NCBI GenBank assembly: GCA_003166955.1
Contig: PMUI01000086.1
Coordinates: 62,001-126,000 of the forward strand
DNA length: 64,000 nt
Direction of reading: 5' to 3'
Source of the DNA: Acidobacterium sp.
GTDB taxonomy: Bacteria; Acidobacteriota; Terriglobia; Terriglobales; Acidobacteriaceae
The first letter of the stretch is position 1, and every line of letters starts with the position of its first letter. The notes below the pieces were generated by a model. It did no database searches. It saw only the letters and a program-made list of their open reading frames with translations, and was not told the DNA's origin. The position numbers and the translations under genes are program-made. This document shows, piece after piece, positions 35,236-44,492 of the stretch.

Positions 35236-38207
35236 TTCGCATCCTCGCTGTAGCCCATTTGGCGCAGGGCTCCGGCGCAGCGGCCGCAGACGTTCGGCCA
35301 CGCACCAAATTGTCTGACGCGCTGCGGACCGTCGTCGGCGTAGTAGTTCCAGCAGCGGTCGCATTTGTGACCTTCAGCGGGAAGAATTAGCGGATTGAGC
35401 TGGTAGTTGAGAATGTCCACGTTGCTCATCGGCACAGCCCCAGCCCTATTCGGTCCAACATCAACGAGTTCCACATTGGAAACAACGAGGTCAACACTGG
35501 AAACATTCAATAGCTCCTTCAGGCTCGACTTGAACTTTTTCAAAAGAGCGCCATCACCGACTGGTCCCATTGAATTGCTTTGATATTCGATCTGGACTTT
35601 TGACTCGAGGGCCTTGCCGATTACCCCGGCCTTCCTTTGGGCCTCCAACGCGATCAGAACCTTGTCGCGAATCTCGAGCAATCGACGCCAATCCGCCATC
35701 ATGGTGGGATCGGCAGAGCCCAGTTCGTCCACCGTGGGGAACCACGCCAAGTGCACGCTCCCCGGCCGGTCGACCATGCCCGGCAGATACTGCCAAACCT
35801 CGTCCGATGTGAAAGTCAGAATCGGCGCCACGAGCCGAACCAGCGCCTCGGCGATCCTCCACAGCACCGTCTGCGCTGACCGCCGCTCCACACCCTTCGG
35901 CGCAAAGGTGTACAGCCGGTCCTTCAGCACATCCAGATAAAACGCGCTCAGATCGACAATGCAGAACTCGTTGACAGCGTGGTAGACCCGGTGAAACTGA
36001 AAGTCGCCGTACCAGCCGCCCTTGCCGTCAGCCCCACACACTTTCTCGACCAGCTCACGGCAGCGCACCAGCATGTAGCGATCCAGTGGCAGCAGCTCCG
36101 TGTCCGACACGGCGTCCGACGCGGGATCGAACCCAGCAAGATTCCCCAGCAGGAACCGAAACGTGTTCCGCAGCTTGCGGTAATTGTCTGCCAGGCGCTG
36201 CATGATGGCTTCGCTCGAAACAACGTCCTCGCGAAAGTCGACGCTGGCCACCCAGAGGCGGACAATCTCGGCGCCCAGGCGGTCGGCGATGTCCACCGGA
36301 TCGACGCCGTTGCCGAGTGACTTGGACATCGCGCGCCCCTGCTCGTCCAGCGTCCAGCCCGCCGTCCCCACCATGCAAAACGGCGTCTCGTGCTTTTGTC
36401 CGACGCCGACTGACGTGAGCAGCGAAGTATGGAACCACCCGCGATACTGGTCCCCACCCTCGAAGTAAAGGTCGGCGGGCGGCGCGAGTCCCGGCTCGGT
36501 CTCGAGCACCGCATGCCAGCTGGAGCCGGAGTCGAACCAGACGTCCAGGATGTCCTTCTCGCGCCGAAATGCCGAACTGCCGCAATGAACGCAGACCGTC
36601 TCCGGCGGCAACAATCCATCGGCAGCCGATGAGTGCCACGCCTCCAGGCCTTCCTTCTCAAACAGCTCCACAATCCGCCGATTCAGCGCAGGATCCATCA
36701 GCGGCCGTTGGCAGCCCTCGCACAAAAAAACTGCAATGGGCACACCCCACACCCTCTGGCGCGAAATGCACCAGTCCGGCCGCGTCGCGATCATATTAGC
36801 GATGCGTTCCTCGCCCCACGCCGGATCCCACTTGACGCTGTTCTTGATCTCGTCGAGCGTGCGCTGGCGGAAGGTCGTCTCCGCTCCATCCGCATTCTTC
36901 ATCGGCGTATCGATGTTGATGAACCACTGCTCCGTCGCGCGGAAGATGACGGGGTGGTGGCAACGCCAGCAGTGCGGATAGCTGTGGTAGATGTCCGACC
37001 GGCCCATCAGCGCGCCGCGGCTCGCGACCAGGTCGATGATCGGCAGATTCGCCTGAAAAACCGTCTTGCCGTCATACTCCGGAAGGCCGTCGCGGATGCG
37101 CCCGGCATTGTCGACATGGCAGGTTTGGTCGAGCCCGTAGCGAGTGCCGGTCTGGAAGTCGTCGGCTCCATGCGCGGGCGCGGTGTGGACGGCTCCGGTG
37201 CCCTGATCGGCCGTGACATAGTCGGCCAGCACGCCCAGGACGGAGCGGTCCAGAAACGGATGTTGGAAAGTCACGCGCTCCAGGCGCGACCCCTTGAAGC
37301 CCGCGATGGGCACGGCGGCCTCGAGATTGCACGCTTCCCGCACAGCCGGGGCCAGCGCCTGCGCCACGATATAAACCCGGCCCTCCAACTCCAGCGCCAC
37401 GTAGTCAAAATCCGGATGAAACGCCACGGCGAGCGACGCGGGAAGCGTCCAGGGCGTCGTGGTCCAGATGATCGTCGCGACCTTCTTGCCGGCAAGCGCA
37501 GGATGGATCGCCGCCGGATCGCTGGTCAGGTCGTAGCGCACATAAATACTGGGGCTGGAGTGCTGCTCGTACTCGATCTCGGCGTCGGCCAGCGCGGTCC
37601 GGTCGTGGATGCACCAATAGACCGGCCTCAGCCCGCGATACACAAAGCCGCCCTCGAGGAACCGGTAGAAGGTCTCGAGAATCCGCGCCTCATACCCCCG
37701 CGACATGGTCGAGTAGGGATCGTCCCACCGGCCAAAAACCCCCAGCCGTACGAACTGGCTCGTCTGCAGATCGACAAATTTCTGCGCATATTCGCGGCAA
37801 TGGCGCAGGAACTCGCCGGCCGGCATATCCAGCTTTTTGCGCCCCAGCTTCTCGTCCACCTTGATCTCGATGGGCAGGCCGTGACAGTCAAAGCCAGGCA
37901 CATACGGCGAATCGAACCCCGCCATCGTTTTGCACTTGACAATGAAGTCCTTGAGGCACTTATTTAGCGCATGGCCTAAATGCAGCGGTCCGTTGGCGTA
38001 AGGCGGGCCGTCGTGCAGAATCCAGCGCGGCGCACCGCGCCGGGTGTCGCGAATCTGGTCATAAAGGCGAGATTTCTCCCATGCCTGCAGCCGGGCTGGC
38101 TCACTCTGCGGCAGGTTGGCCTTCATGGGGAAGTCCGTACGAGGCAGGGAAAGTGTATCCTTCAGTGTAAGAGGCTTTTGGTCGCCGGATGGCGGCGCAG
38201 CAGACAT
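35232..38207 (-). CDS. ileS: Isoleucine--tRNA ligase
   Basis: A 991-residue class I synthetase that charges tRNA-Ile in the cytosol. The HIGH motif is PPYANGPLHLGHALNK (about residues 68-83) and the KMSKS motif reads GRAMSKSLGNGVDP. The editing (CP1) domain with TIIWTTTPWTLPASLAVA lies between them. The C-terminal zinc ribbon is CDRCWNYYADDG and then CGRCAGAL. This is the bacterial type-1 IleRS. The ATG at 38207 is followed by a short leader before DFPMKANLPQSEP. The 3' end overlaps lspA. Confidence 0.97.
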   Translation of the reverse strand: MSAAPPSGDQKPLTLKDTLSLPRTDFPMKANLPQSEPARLQAWEKSRLYDQIRDTRRGAPRWILHDGPPYANGPLHLGHALNKCLKDFIVKCKTMAGFDSPYVPGFDCHGLPIEIKVDEKLGRKKLDMPAGEFLRHCREYAQKFVDLQTSQFVRLGVFGRWDDPYSTMSRGYEARILETFYRFLEGGFVYRGLRPVYWCIHDRTALADAEIEYEQHSSPSIYVRYDLTSDPAAIHPALAGKKVATIIWTTTPWTLPASLAVAFHPDFDYVALELEGRVYIVAQALAPAVREACNLEAAVPIAGFKGSRLERVTFQHPFLDRSVLGVLADYVTADQGTGAVHTAPAHGADDFQTGTRYGLDQTCHVDNAGRIRDGLPEYDGKTVFQANLPIIDLVASRGALMGRSDIYHSYPHCWRCHHPVIFRATEQWFINIDTPMKNADGAETTFRQRTLDEIKNSVKWDPAWGEERIANMIATRPDWCISRQRVWGVPIAVFLCEGCQRPLMDPALNRRIVELFEKEGLEAWHSSAADGLLPPETVCVHCGSSAFRREKDILDVWFDSGSSWHAVLETEPGLAPPADLYFEGGDQYRGWFHTSLLTSVGVGQKHETPFCMVGTAGWTLDEQGRAMSKSLGNGVDPVDIADRLGAEIVRLWVASVDFREDVVSSEAIMQRLADNYRKLRNTFRFLLGNLAGFDPASDAVSDTELLPLDRYMLVRCRELVEKVCGADGKGGWYGDFQFHRVYHAVNEFCIVDLSAFYLDVLKDRLYTFAPKGVERRSAQTVLWRIAEALVRLVAPILTFTSDEVWQYLPGMVDRPGSVHLAWFPTVDELGSADPTMMADWRRLLEIRDKVLIALEAQRKAGVIGKALESKVQIEYQSNSMGPVGDGALLKKFKSSLKELLNVSSVDLVVSNVELVDVGPNRAGAVPMSNVDILNYQLNPLILPAEGHKCDRCWNYYADDGPQRVRQFGAWPNVCGRCAGALRQMGYSEDAK

Positions 38208-38390
38208 CGGTTCTCCAGCTGGTCAGGTAAAACTTCATTGTATCCGCCGGAACAGCAGTAACTTCCTGTCGGATCAAGCGTCTATCGCTAAAGGGAGGCG
38301 TGCAGGTGATTTTTAGGCCTGGACCCGCATCTCAGCAAGTGCAGCAAAGCCCCGGGGGCGCGACAGAGAGGGCAGCTGTCATTCATAATC

Positions 38391-38429
38391 AGGAGAAAGC
38401 CGGGTGGCAACACCCGGTGAAGAAACATG
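38391..38429 (+). promoter_or_regulatory. Ribosome-binding region with a stable GNRA hairpin between Shine-Dalgarno and start
   Basis: AGGAG (38391-38395) is a strong Shine-Dalgarno but sits 31 nt before the ATG at 38427. Between them CCGGGTG (38400-38406), the tetraloop GCAA and CACCCGG (38411-38417) form a perfect 7-bp hairpin. If it folds, the effective spacing drops to about 13 nt. The hairpin may set or tune translation of the TonB-type gene. Confidence 0.5.
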
Positions 38430-39443
38430 GGGCATACGGTTTTGACGTCTCCGAACCTGGTACCGGACTCAAATCGGGGTAGGGAACCCCAGCCGCCGGC
38501 ATTGCACTTCGCCGGGCTGGATTCGATTGTCGAGGAGCCGATCTGGAAGACGCTGTTCGCCAGCGTCGTCGACGTGCTCTTCCCGAAGAAACTGCCGCCG
38601 CTCAAGCTGAGTTCTGTGCCGATCGCGGTGCGCGATCCGATGGCGGTGAAGCGCAGCCCGGCCTCCAGCGCTGTTTCGTTCATCACCCATGCGGTGGTGT
38701 TTGGGCTGATCCTGCTCTTCACCCTGCAGCAGTGGCACGAGCGCGCCATCGCGAAGAAAGCAGTTGTAACCCCGATCGACGTGACCCCCTTTGTTCCTGC
38801 TGCTCCCGCTAAAGATGTGATGGGCGGCGGTGGCGGCGGCGGCAATCACGATTTGGTCGAGGCTTCCAAAGGCAAGCTCCCGAAGATGGAGAAGGCGCCG
38901 CTTGCGCCTCCGCAGATTCTTAAGCTGGATCATCCCAAACTGCCGGTCGAGCCGGCGGTCATGATGCCGCAGCAGATCAAGCTGCCGGATAACCCGAATA
39001 TGCCGAATATCGGGGTGCCGCAGTCGACGCAGATCGCGCTGGCCTCGCAGGGCGGCGGGTCGGGTTCGGGATTTGGCAGCGGTTCCGGCGGTGGCATCGG
39101 TTCCGGCAACGGCAATGGCATTGGACCGGGCACGGGCGGCGGATACGGCGGCGGGCTCTACCATCCGGGCGGCGGCGTTTCGAACCCGGTGCTGGTCTAC
39201 GCGCCCGATCCGGAGTTCTCCGACGAAGCGCGGCGCGCCAAGTACCAGGGCGTCTGCGTAGTGGGTCTGATCGTCGACGCGCAGGGCAACCCGCAGCGCG
39301 TGCGGATCGTGCGGCCGCTGGGCATGGGCCTGGATGAGAAGGCTCTCGAAGCGGTGCGCCAGTACAAGTTCAAGCCGGCCGTTTTCAATGGGAAACCGGT
39401 TCCGGTGGAAATCAACATCGAGGTTAACTTCCGGATCTACTGA
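38427..39443 (+). CDS. TonB-type energy transducer
   Basis: A 338-residue protein. A cytoplasmic N-terminus of about 80 residues contains SIVEEPIWKTLFASVVDVLF. One membrane helix (about residues 88-108, AVSFITHAVVFGLILLFTLQ) is followed by a long periplasmic linker rich in Pro and Gly, with a poly-Gly run near residue 135 and a Gly/Ser tract near 210-245. The C-terminal TonB domain has VLVYAPDPEFSDEARRAKYQ, GVCVVGLIVDAQGNPQ and ALEAVRQYKFKPAVFNGKPV. It should couple the proton motive force to outer-membrane receptors. No receptor or ExbBD gene is adjacent. A terminator follows. Confidence 0.92.
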   Translation: MGHTVLTSPNLVPDSNRGREPQPPALHFAGLDSIVEEPIWKTLFASVVDVLFPKKLPPLKLSSVPIAVRDPMAVKRSPASSAVSFITHAVVFGLILLFTLQQWHERAIAKKAVVTPIDVTPFVPAAPAKDVMGGGGGGGNHDLVEASKGKLPKMEKAPLAPPQILKLDHPKLPVEPAVMMPQQIKLPDNPNMPNIGVPQSTQIALASQGGGSGSGFGSGSGGGIGSGNGNGIGPGTGGGYGGGLYHPGGGVSNPVLVYAPDPEFSDEARRAKYQGVCVVGLIVDAQGNPQRVRIVRPLGMGLDEKALEAVRQYKFKPAVFNGKPVPVEINIEVNFRIY

Positions 39444-39462
39444 TCTCCTGGTCCGGAAACGC

Positions 39463-39501
39463 AAAGGCCTTCGCAGCCATATCTGGCGCGAAGGCTTTTT
39501 T
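39463..39501 (+). terminator. Rho-independent terminator after the TonB-type gene
   Basis: The arms GCCTTCGC (39467-39474) and GCGAAGGC (39488-39495) pair exactly around a 13-nt loop. The stem is extended by an AAA/TTT closing stretch and a run of six T at 39496-39501. It lies 20 bp after the stop codon on the same strand. Confidence 0.85.
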
Positions 39502-39581
39502 GCGCGCCGATTTGAAGCGCGGGTGGGTGGGAAACCGGCCAACCGCATCCTGCGTATGATCCTTTTGAAGGAGATGGACCG

Positions 39582-40082
39582 ATGACTCCCCAGGAAGCAC
39601 AGATGCTGCAGGACCTGGTCCGCAAAGTCGAGGAAACGCAGCTCGCCGAGAAGGATCCCGAGGCTGAGGCGCTGCTCAACGGGCTGGCACGCGATCCGGA
39701 CGCGCTCTACAAGCTGGCGCAAACGGTGCTCATCCAGAACATCGCGCTCGAGCAGGCGAGCGCGCAGATGAAGGGCATGCAGCAGCAACTCGCCCTGGGG
39801 CAGCAGCAACCGGGGCGCGCGACGAGTTTCCCAGGCGGAGTGCCGCAGCCCGGCCAGCCGCCGTATCCGCCGCCTCCTCCGCAGTATCAGGCAGCGCCGC
39901 CTCGGTACACACCGCCTCCTGAATACGCCTATCAGCCCGCCCCCAGCGGCGGCGGATTTCTGCACTCGGCCGCATCCACGGCGGTGGGAGTTGCGGGCGG
40001 GATCCTGGCTTTTGAGGGGATCGAGTCGCTGCTGCACCACGGCGAGGGCGGCGGCTGGGGTGGAGTCGGCGAAGCGCCCTAG
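39582..40082 (+). CDS. DUF2076 family protein, cut by an in-frame amber codon
   Basis: A 166-residue product. The N-terminus MTPQEAQMLQDLVRKVEETQ and the following DPDALYKLAQTVLIQNIALE helix match DUF2076. A Pro/Gln-rich linker and a Gly-rich hydrophobic segment GGGFLHSAASTAVGVAGGIL come next. The frame stops at TAG 40080-40082, yet the next codons in the same frame continue the family tail (ETVINNYYDD). The intact protein would have about 259 residues. The start is sound: GGAG lies about 10 bp before ATG 39582. The function of DUF2076 is unknown; exported or membrane location is suggested by the hydrophobic segment. Confidence 0.85.
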   Translation: MTPQEAQMLQDLVRKVEETQLAEKDPEAEALLNGLARDPDALYKLAQTVLIQNIALEQASAQMKGMQQQLALGQQQPGRATSFPGGVPQPGQPPYPPPPPQYQAAPPRYTPPPEYAYQPAPSGGGFLHSAASTAVGVAGGILAFEGIESLLHHGEGGGWGGVGEAP

Positions 40083-40361
40083 GAAACAGTCATCAACAAC
40101 TACTACGACGACCCCTCCCAGGGGAGCGGGTCCGTGGCCGGGTCGGATGAGCAGCCGCAGGGAGCCTACGATGCTTCATCGGATATCGGCGGACCTGACG
40201 AGCAGCCGCAGGACCCCTACGAGGTGAGCGGTTCCGAGCCAGGCGATGCGCAGGCTTACATCGACGACTCCGGTGGCGGAGACTTTGGTGGCGATCCTGG
40301 CGGCGATCCTGGCGGCGATCCCGGAGGCGATCCCGGAGGCGGCGACTTCGGCGGGAACTAG
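40083..40361 (+). pseudogene. C-terminal part of the DUF2076 gene, in frame after the amber stop
   Basis: Starting right after TAG 40080-40082, the same frame gives ETVINNYYDDPSQGSGS, two DEQPQ repeats and a run of GGDPGGDP units ending at TAG 40359-40361. The NNYYDD stretch and acidic Gly/Asp tail are what DUF2076 proteins normally carry at the C-terminus. It has no ribosome-binding site of its own, so it would be made only by readthrough. Confidence 0.65.
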
Positions 40362-40403
40362 GATCCAGTCTTCAGGCGCGAACCCCGCAGGTCTTTGCCC
40401 GAG

Positions 40404-41525
40404 CTACAAAGACCGCAGCGCTTCCACGACCACGTCGTGAAACACCGGCCGGACCCGGCGGATCGCGTCATTCGAGCGGTCCGGCCAGGTGCGATTCGTG
40501 AGCAGCGCGACGGCGAGTTCCTGATCCGGGTCGATCCACAGCGAGCAACCCGAGTAGCCGAGGTGCCCGATCGAGCGCGGTCCGAAATAACGTCCTGACG
40601 ATGAGCCCTCCGTCGGCACATCCCACCCCAGGGCGCGCGACTTGCCATCGGGCGTACCCTGGCGTGTTGCGAAGTGCTCGACGGTGGAAGCTTGAAAAAG
40701 CACCTGGTCATCCCTCGCTCGCCCCTGCGCGAGGATGCATTGTGCAAATCCCAGCACATCTTTGACATTGCCAAAGAGCCCCGCGTGTCCCGCCACTCCG
40801 CCGAGGACGAAGCAGTTCTCGTCCTGCACCTCTCCCTGAATCACGCGGCCACGGAAAGTCTGGTCGTCCTCCGTCGGTGGAATCGAAGGCCGGCTCTCCT
40901 CCAGCGGTCGAAAGCGCAGGCCTGTCAGGCCGAGTGGCCCGAAAATTTCGCGCGCGCAGAAAACGTCGAGCGGGTGCCCCGCCAGAATCTCGATGGCTTT
41001 GCCCAGCAGGATATAGCCAAAGTCGGAGTACTCCGTCCGCGTCCCCGGTTTCGCCTCCAGAGGAAGCTGCAGTGTCGCGCGCAGCAATGCATCCGGCGTG
41101 GTGTGCGTGCGAAACAGCGTTTCGTAGGCCGGTAGTCCCGAGGTGTGCGCCAGCAACATGCGCAGCGTCACACGCTCCTTGCCACTGCCCGGTTCCATGC
41201 CGATCACGAACCCGGGCAGAATGTCGCCGAGGCGCGTATCCAGGTCGAGAACCCCGCGATCCACCAGCAGCATCGCCGCAGCGGTGGTGGCCAGCACTTT
41301 ACTCACGCTGGCCAGATCGAACCCCGTCTCCGCCCTGACCGCGGGCGCGCTCGGTTCATACGTGAAGCGCCCCACCGCATCCAGCGCGACCAGAGCCCCG
41401 CGGTGCAGCACACCATAGGCGGCTCCGGGAAAGGCGCGCTCCGCGACGGCATTCTTCAGAACCGCGCGGGCCGCGGCGAAACCGCTCCCCAGGCCCGTCT
41501 TTGACGCAACCACCTCCAATGGCAT
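40404..41525 (-). CDS. Serine hydrolase, class C beta-lactamase family
   Basis: A 373-residue penicillin-binding-fold serine hydrolase (PF00144 type). The SxxK motif is S73-V-S-K76 in FDLASVSKVLATT. The second motif reads YSD in GTRTEYSDFGYILLG, where Tyr-x-Asn is more common, and HLG in GHLGYSG stands for the third (KTG-like) motif. There is no clear signal peptide, so it is probably a cytoplasmic esterase or peptidase such as EstB or a D-aminopeptidase-like enzyme, and less likely a resistance factor. ATG 41525 is used; the longer upstream frame runs into the divergent PilZ gene. Confidence 0.85.
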   Translation of the reverse strand: MPLEVVASKTGLGSGFAAARAVLKNAVAERAFPGAAYGVLHRGALVALDAVGRFTYEPSAPAVRAETGFDLASVSKVLATTAAAMLLVDRGVLDLDTRLGDILPGFVIGMEPGSGKERVTLRMLLAHTSGLPAYETLFRTHTTPDALLRATLQLPLEAKPGTRTEYSDFGYILLGKAIEILAGHPLDVFCAREIFGPLGLTGLRFRPLEESRPSIPPTEDDQTFRGRVIQGEVQDENCFVLGGVAGHAGLFGNVKDVLGFAQCILAQGRARDDQVLFQASTVEHFATRQGTPDGKSRALGWDVPTEGSSSGRYFGPRSIGHLGYSGCSLWIDPDQELAVALLTNRTWPDRSNDAIRRVRPVFHDVVVEALRSL

Positions 41526-41613
41526 GGCAACAGAGTACCGCGAGGACTGCCCGAAGGATGTATCGGCGGTCACGAAAATCCTCTGCAGCAGTGCCGCCTT
41601 GCGGTGTCCGGCA

Positions 41614-42012
41614 ATGGGACAGTCGCAATCGACCGCCCCCGTCCGGCGCGACCTTTCATGCATCCAGGTCGGCCCGCCGATATCTCCATCAGGACCAGAA
41701 CCCGAAGGGAGCGCTGTGGCGCCAGGGGGAGAAGATCGAAGACAGCATCCTCGGTTCGTGTGCGCCGGTGAGGCGGAGATTCGCAGCTTGTCCTCTGGCC
41801 TCGACGGCCGCGGAAAGATAGCAAACCTGAGCCTCGGCGGGTGCCTGCTCGATCTTGGCAAGGGTCACAACTTCATGCGAGCGGAAGCCGTCGAAATGAC
41901 CTTTACCGTGCGCCAGCTTCCCCTGCGCGTCCAGGGTGCCGTCCGCGAGCGTCATGGCGAGACCGCCGTCGGTGTCCAATTCACGCTGCTCACCGAGCGC
42001 GGAAAACGCTAG
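41614..42012 (+). CDS. PilZ domain protein
   Basis: About 132 residues ending in a PilZ domain. The c-di-GMP-binding motif is EDRRQHPRFVC (RRxxR type), followed by IANLSLGGCLLDLG (the N/DxSxxG motif) and VGVQFTLL. It likely binds cyclic di-GMP and alters motility, secretion or polysaccharide output. Start ATG 41614 is preferred. An ATG at 41524 in the same frame overlaps the divergent hydrolase start codon and would leave no room for that gene's promoter. The first 45 or so residues are Pro/Ser-rich and of no known domain. Confidence 0.78.
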   Translation: MGQSQSTAPVRRDLSCIQVGPPISPSGPEPEGSAVAPGGEDRRQHPRFVCAGEAEIRSLSSGLDGRGKIANLSLGGCLLDLGKGHNFMRAEAVEMTFTVRQLPLRVQGAVRERHGETAVGVQFTLLTERGKR

Positions 42013-42257
42013 CTCCTCCAGCTCATCCAGGAACTGGCCGAGATCCTCCAGGAACAGGCAGAAAGCCTCGCGAAAGCGGAGCTGGCCCACGGTAAATTTC
42101 ATTGTGGGCCGCAGCGTCCGCCCGTGCGCTGACCGTTACCTCGCACGCTACAGCCGCAAGCCAGGTGAAGCCAGGCCCTGATTACAACTTAGACCTGCTC
42201 CTTTTTCGCTGCTCGCCACATCTATATTTCAAGCTGTTCCTCAGGCGGGCCCCACGC

Positions 42258-43208
42258 ATGCCGATCGCGCTCGATTTCTTCATCAAATACGGGTACTGGC
42301 TGGTCTTTGTCTGGGTGCTCACTGAGCAGCTCGGCCTGCCCATCCCGAGCGCACCGCTACTGCTCACCGCTGGCACGCTGACCGCCACGCACCAGCTGAG
42401 TCTGCCTTTCGTTCTGTTGGCGGCGCTTGCGGCCGGTCTCATTGCCGACAGCACCTGGTACATCTTCGGCAAGCGATACGGCTCCGCTGTCGTGCGTCTC
42501 ATGTGTCGCCTCAGCCTCGAAAGCTCCGCATGCGTGCGCAAAACCGAAGGTGTCTTCACCAAACGTGGATCCACTGCGCTGCTGTTTGCGAAATTCGTTC
42601 CTGGCCTGGGCTCCGTCGCCGCCCCTATCGCCGGACAAATCGGTATGCCCTATGGCAGGTTCCTGGTGTGCGATGCCGGCGGCATCCTGCTTTGGATCCT
42701 CACGCTCACCCTTGGCGGCCGCTTCTTCGGCGACGTTCTCAAGCACCATCCGGAGGCGCTCTCTGAAGCCGCGCATTTCTTCGGCGCAATTTTTGCGCTG
42801 CTCGTCATCGGCTTTGTCGTGTGGCGCATGCTGCAGCGCCGCGCCTTTCTGCGCTCAGTGCGCATGGCGCGCATCGAGCCGAGCGAGCTGAAGGATCTGA
42901 TTGACTCCGGGCAGGCCGTGTTTGTCGTCGACCTGCGCCATCCCCTCGACTATCTCCCCGACCCGCGCACCCTGCCCGGCGCGTTCAGCATGACGCCCGA
43001 CAAGCTGGTCGAGCTGAGCGACCGCATCCCGCGCGATCAGGAAATCGTCCTCTTCTGCACCTGCCCCAGCGAAGCCACGGCGGCGCGCATGGCCCTGCGA
43101 CTGCGCGCCATGGGCATCAATCGTGTGCGTCCGCTGCGTGGCGGCTACGATGAATGGAAAAAGCTCGGCTATCCGCTGGTCGACATCCCGACCTCCGCCG
43201 CAGCCTGA
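42258..43208 (+). CDS. DedA family membrane protein fused to a rhodanese domain
   Basis: A 316-residue protein. The DedA/VTT part (residues 1 to about 190) has FIKYGYWLVFVWVLTEQLGL, a PIPSAPLLLTAG motif, FGKRYG and the FAKFVPGLGSVAAPIAG segment seen in DedA undecaprenyl-phosphate/lipid translocases. A helix around 175-190 leads to a C-terminal rhodanese domain: VFVVDLRHPLDYLPDPRTLPGAF and the active-site Cys loop VLFCTCPSEATAARMA. The fusion suggests a link between membrane lipid handling and sulfur or redox chemistry. The start is ATG 42258, as the family begins directly before the first helix. Confidence 0.9.
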   Translation: MPIALDFFIKYGYWLVFVWVLTEQLGLPIPSAPLLLTAGTLTATHQLSLPFVLLAALAAGLIADSTWYIFGKRYGSAVVRLMCRLSLESSACVRKTEGVFTKRGSTALLFAKFVPGLGSVAAPIAGQIGMPYGRFLVCDAGGILLWILTLTLGGRFFGDVLKHHPEALSEAAHFFGAIFALLVIGFVVWRMLQRRAFLRSVRMARIEPSELKDLIDSGQAVFVVDLRHPLDYLPDPRTLPGAFSMTPDKLVELSDRIPRDQEIVLFCTCPSEATAARMALRLRAMGINRVRPLRGGYDEWKKLGYPLVDIPTSAAA

Positions 43209-43212
43209 CTCC

Positions 43213-44382
43213 CTAAAGCGTCCGCAGCATCGCGCAGGCGCGCGCCAGGTCCTCGTCGCGTTTGGCAAAACAGAACCGGATCAGATTCTCGCCGCGCCCC
43301 GCCGCAAAGAACGCCGTTCCCGCCACCGCCGCCACACCCGTATTGCGTAACAGTGTGCGCGCTTTCTCCTGCGCCGTCGCGCCGGGAAGTTTTGTAACAT
43401 CGGCGAGCACATAATACGCGCCCTGCGGAATCGACGGCTCGAGCCCCACGTCGCTCAGAGCGGCGCACAGCATGTCGCGCTTGGCCTGGTACTCGCCGGC
43501 CAGTCCGGAATAAAACGACTCGGGAAGCTGCAGCAGTCCTGCGGCAGAGGCGTGCTGGAACGGCGCGGGAGCGCAGACGTAAACCAAGTCGTGAAAATAG
43601 TTGATCGCGCCCATCCACCGCTTGTCCGCGACCACATACCCGATACGCCAGCCTGTGATGCTAAAGGTCTTCGACAATCCTGAGATTGAAATCGTGCGTT
43701 CCGCCATGCCCGGCAGCGTTACCAGACTGATGTGCTGCGCCCCGTCGAAGACGAAGTATTCGTAAATCTCATCGGTGATGACGAACAGATCGTTTTCGAT
43801 CGCCAGCGCCGCGACGGCTTCGAGTTCCGCGCGTGAAAACACCTTGCCGCAGGGGTTCGAGGGCGAATTCACGACGATGCCGCGCGTCCGTGGCGTGATC
43901 GAGGCCCGCAGCGCGTCGAGATCGAGGGCCCAGTCCGACTCAATCAGCGGAACCGATGTCGCGTTGACGCGCAGAGCCCGCAGCGTGTTCAGGTGATAGC
44001 CGTAGAACGGTTCAAACAGGATGACTTCATCGCCGGGATCGAACAACGCCATACACGCGGCCTGGAATCCCGCAGTAGCGCCCGACGTCACGAGGATCTC
44101 CCCGTCGGGATCGGCCTTCACGCCGTTGTGCCGCGCCAGCTTGTTGGCAATCGACTTGCGCAGAACCTCGATGCCGTCCATGCGCGTGTAGATGTTGAGT
44201 CCCTGCCCGATGGCTTCGACCGCCCGCGCTGCCACCGGTGCGGGGACCTCGGTATCGCACACGCCCTGGGCCAGGTTCACTCCTCCCGCCAGGTCGCACG
44301 CCACGGTCATGGCGCGAATCTCCGACTGGACCATGCCCGGCGAAATCTCACTCAGGTGCAGCTTTTCCGCAACAGCTCGCAT
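43213..44382 (-). CDS. PLP-dependent aminotransferase, class I/II
   Basis: A 389-residue fold-type I aminotransferase. The PLP-binding Lys is K238 in ISGLSKTFSITGWRIGY; NSPSNPCGKVF and TDEIYEYFVFDG are the other cofactor-site motifs, and RFCFAKRDED holds the substrate-carboxylate Arg. It resembles the aspartate/kynurenine aminotransferase group. The donor cannot be fixed from sequence. It lies convergent to the DedA-rhodanese gene with a 4-bp gap. Confidence 0.92.
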   Translation of the reverse strand: MRAVAEKLHLSEISPGMVQSEIRAMTVACDLAGGVNLAQGVCDTEVPAPVAARAVEAIGQGLNIYTRMDGIEVLRKSIANKLARHNGVKADPDGEILVTSGATAGFQAACMALFDPGDEVILFEPFYGYHLNTLRALRVNATSVPLIESDWALDLDALRASITPRTRGIVVNSPSNPCGKVFSRAELEAVAALAIENDLFVITDEIYEYFVFDGAQHISLVTLPGMAERTISISGLSKTFSITGWRIGYVVADKRWMGAINYFHDLVYVCAPAPFQHASAAGLLQLPESFYSGLAGEYQAKRDMLCAALSDVGLEPSIPQGAYYVLADVTKLPGATAQEKARTLLRNTGVAAVAGTAFFAAGRGENLIRFCFAKRDEDLARACAMLRTL

Positions 44383-44492
44383 TTGTCACGTTTACCACAA
44401 ACGCTGGCCGAATCGCATTTGCGTTCGATTTCGAGGCAGATCTTGCGCCGTAACTTGCCGTCTCAACCGGCGATATCTGCGAGTATGACGGC

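Noticed and set aside
40404-41525. Beta-lactam resistance gene
   Set aside because: No signal peptide and the second motif is YSD; the family includes many esterases and peptidases.
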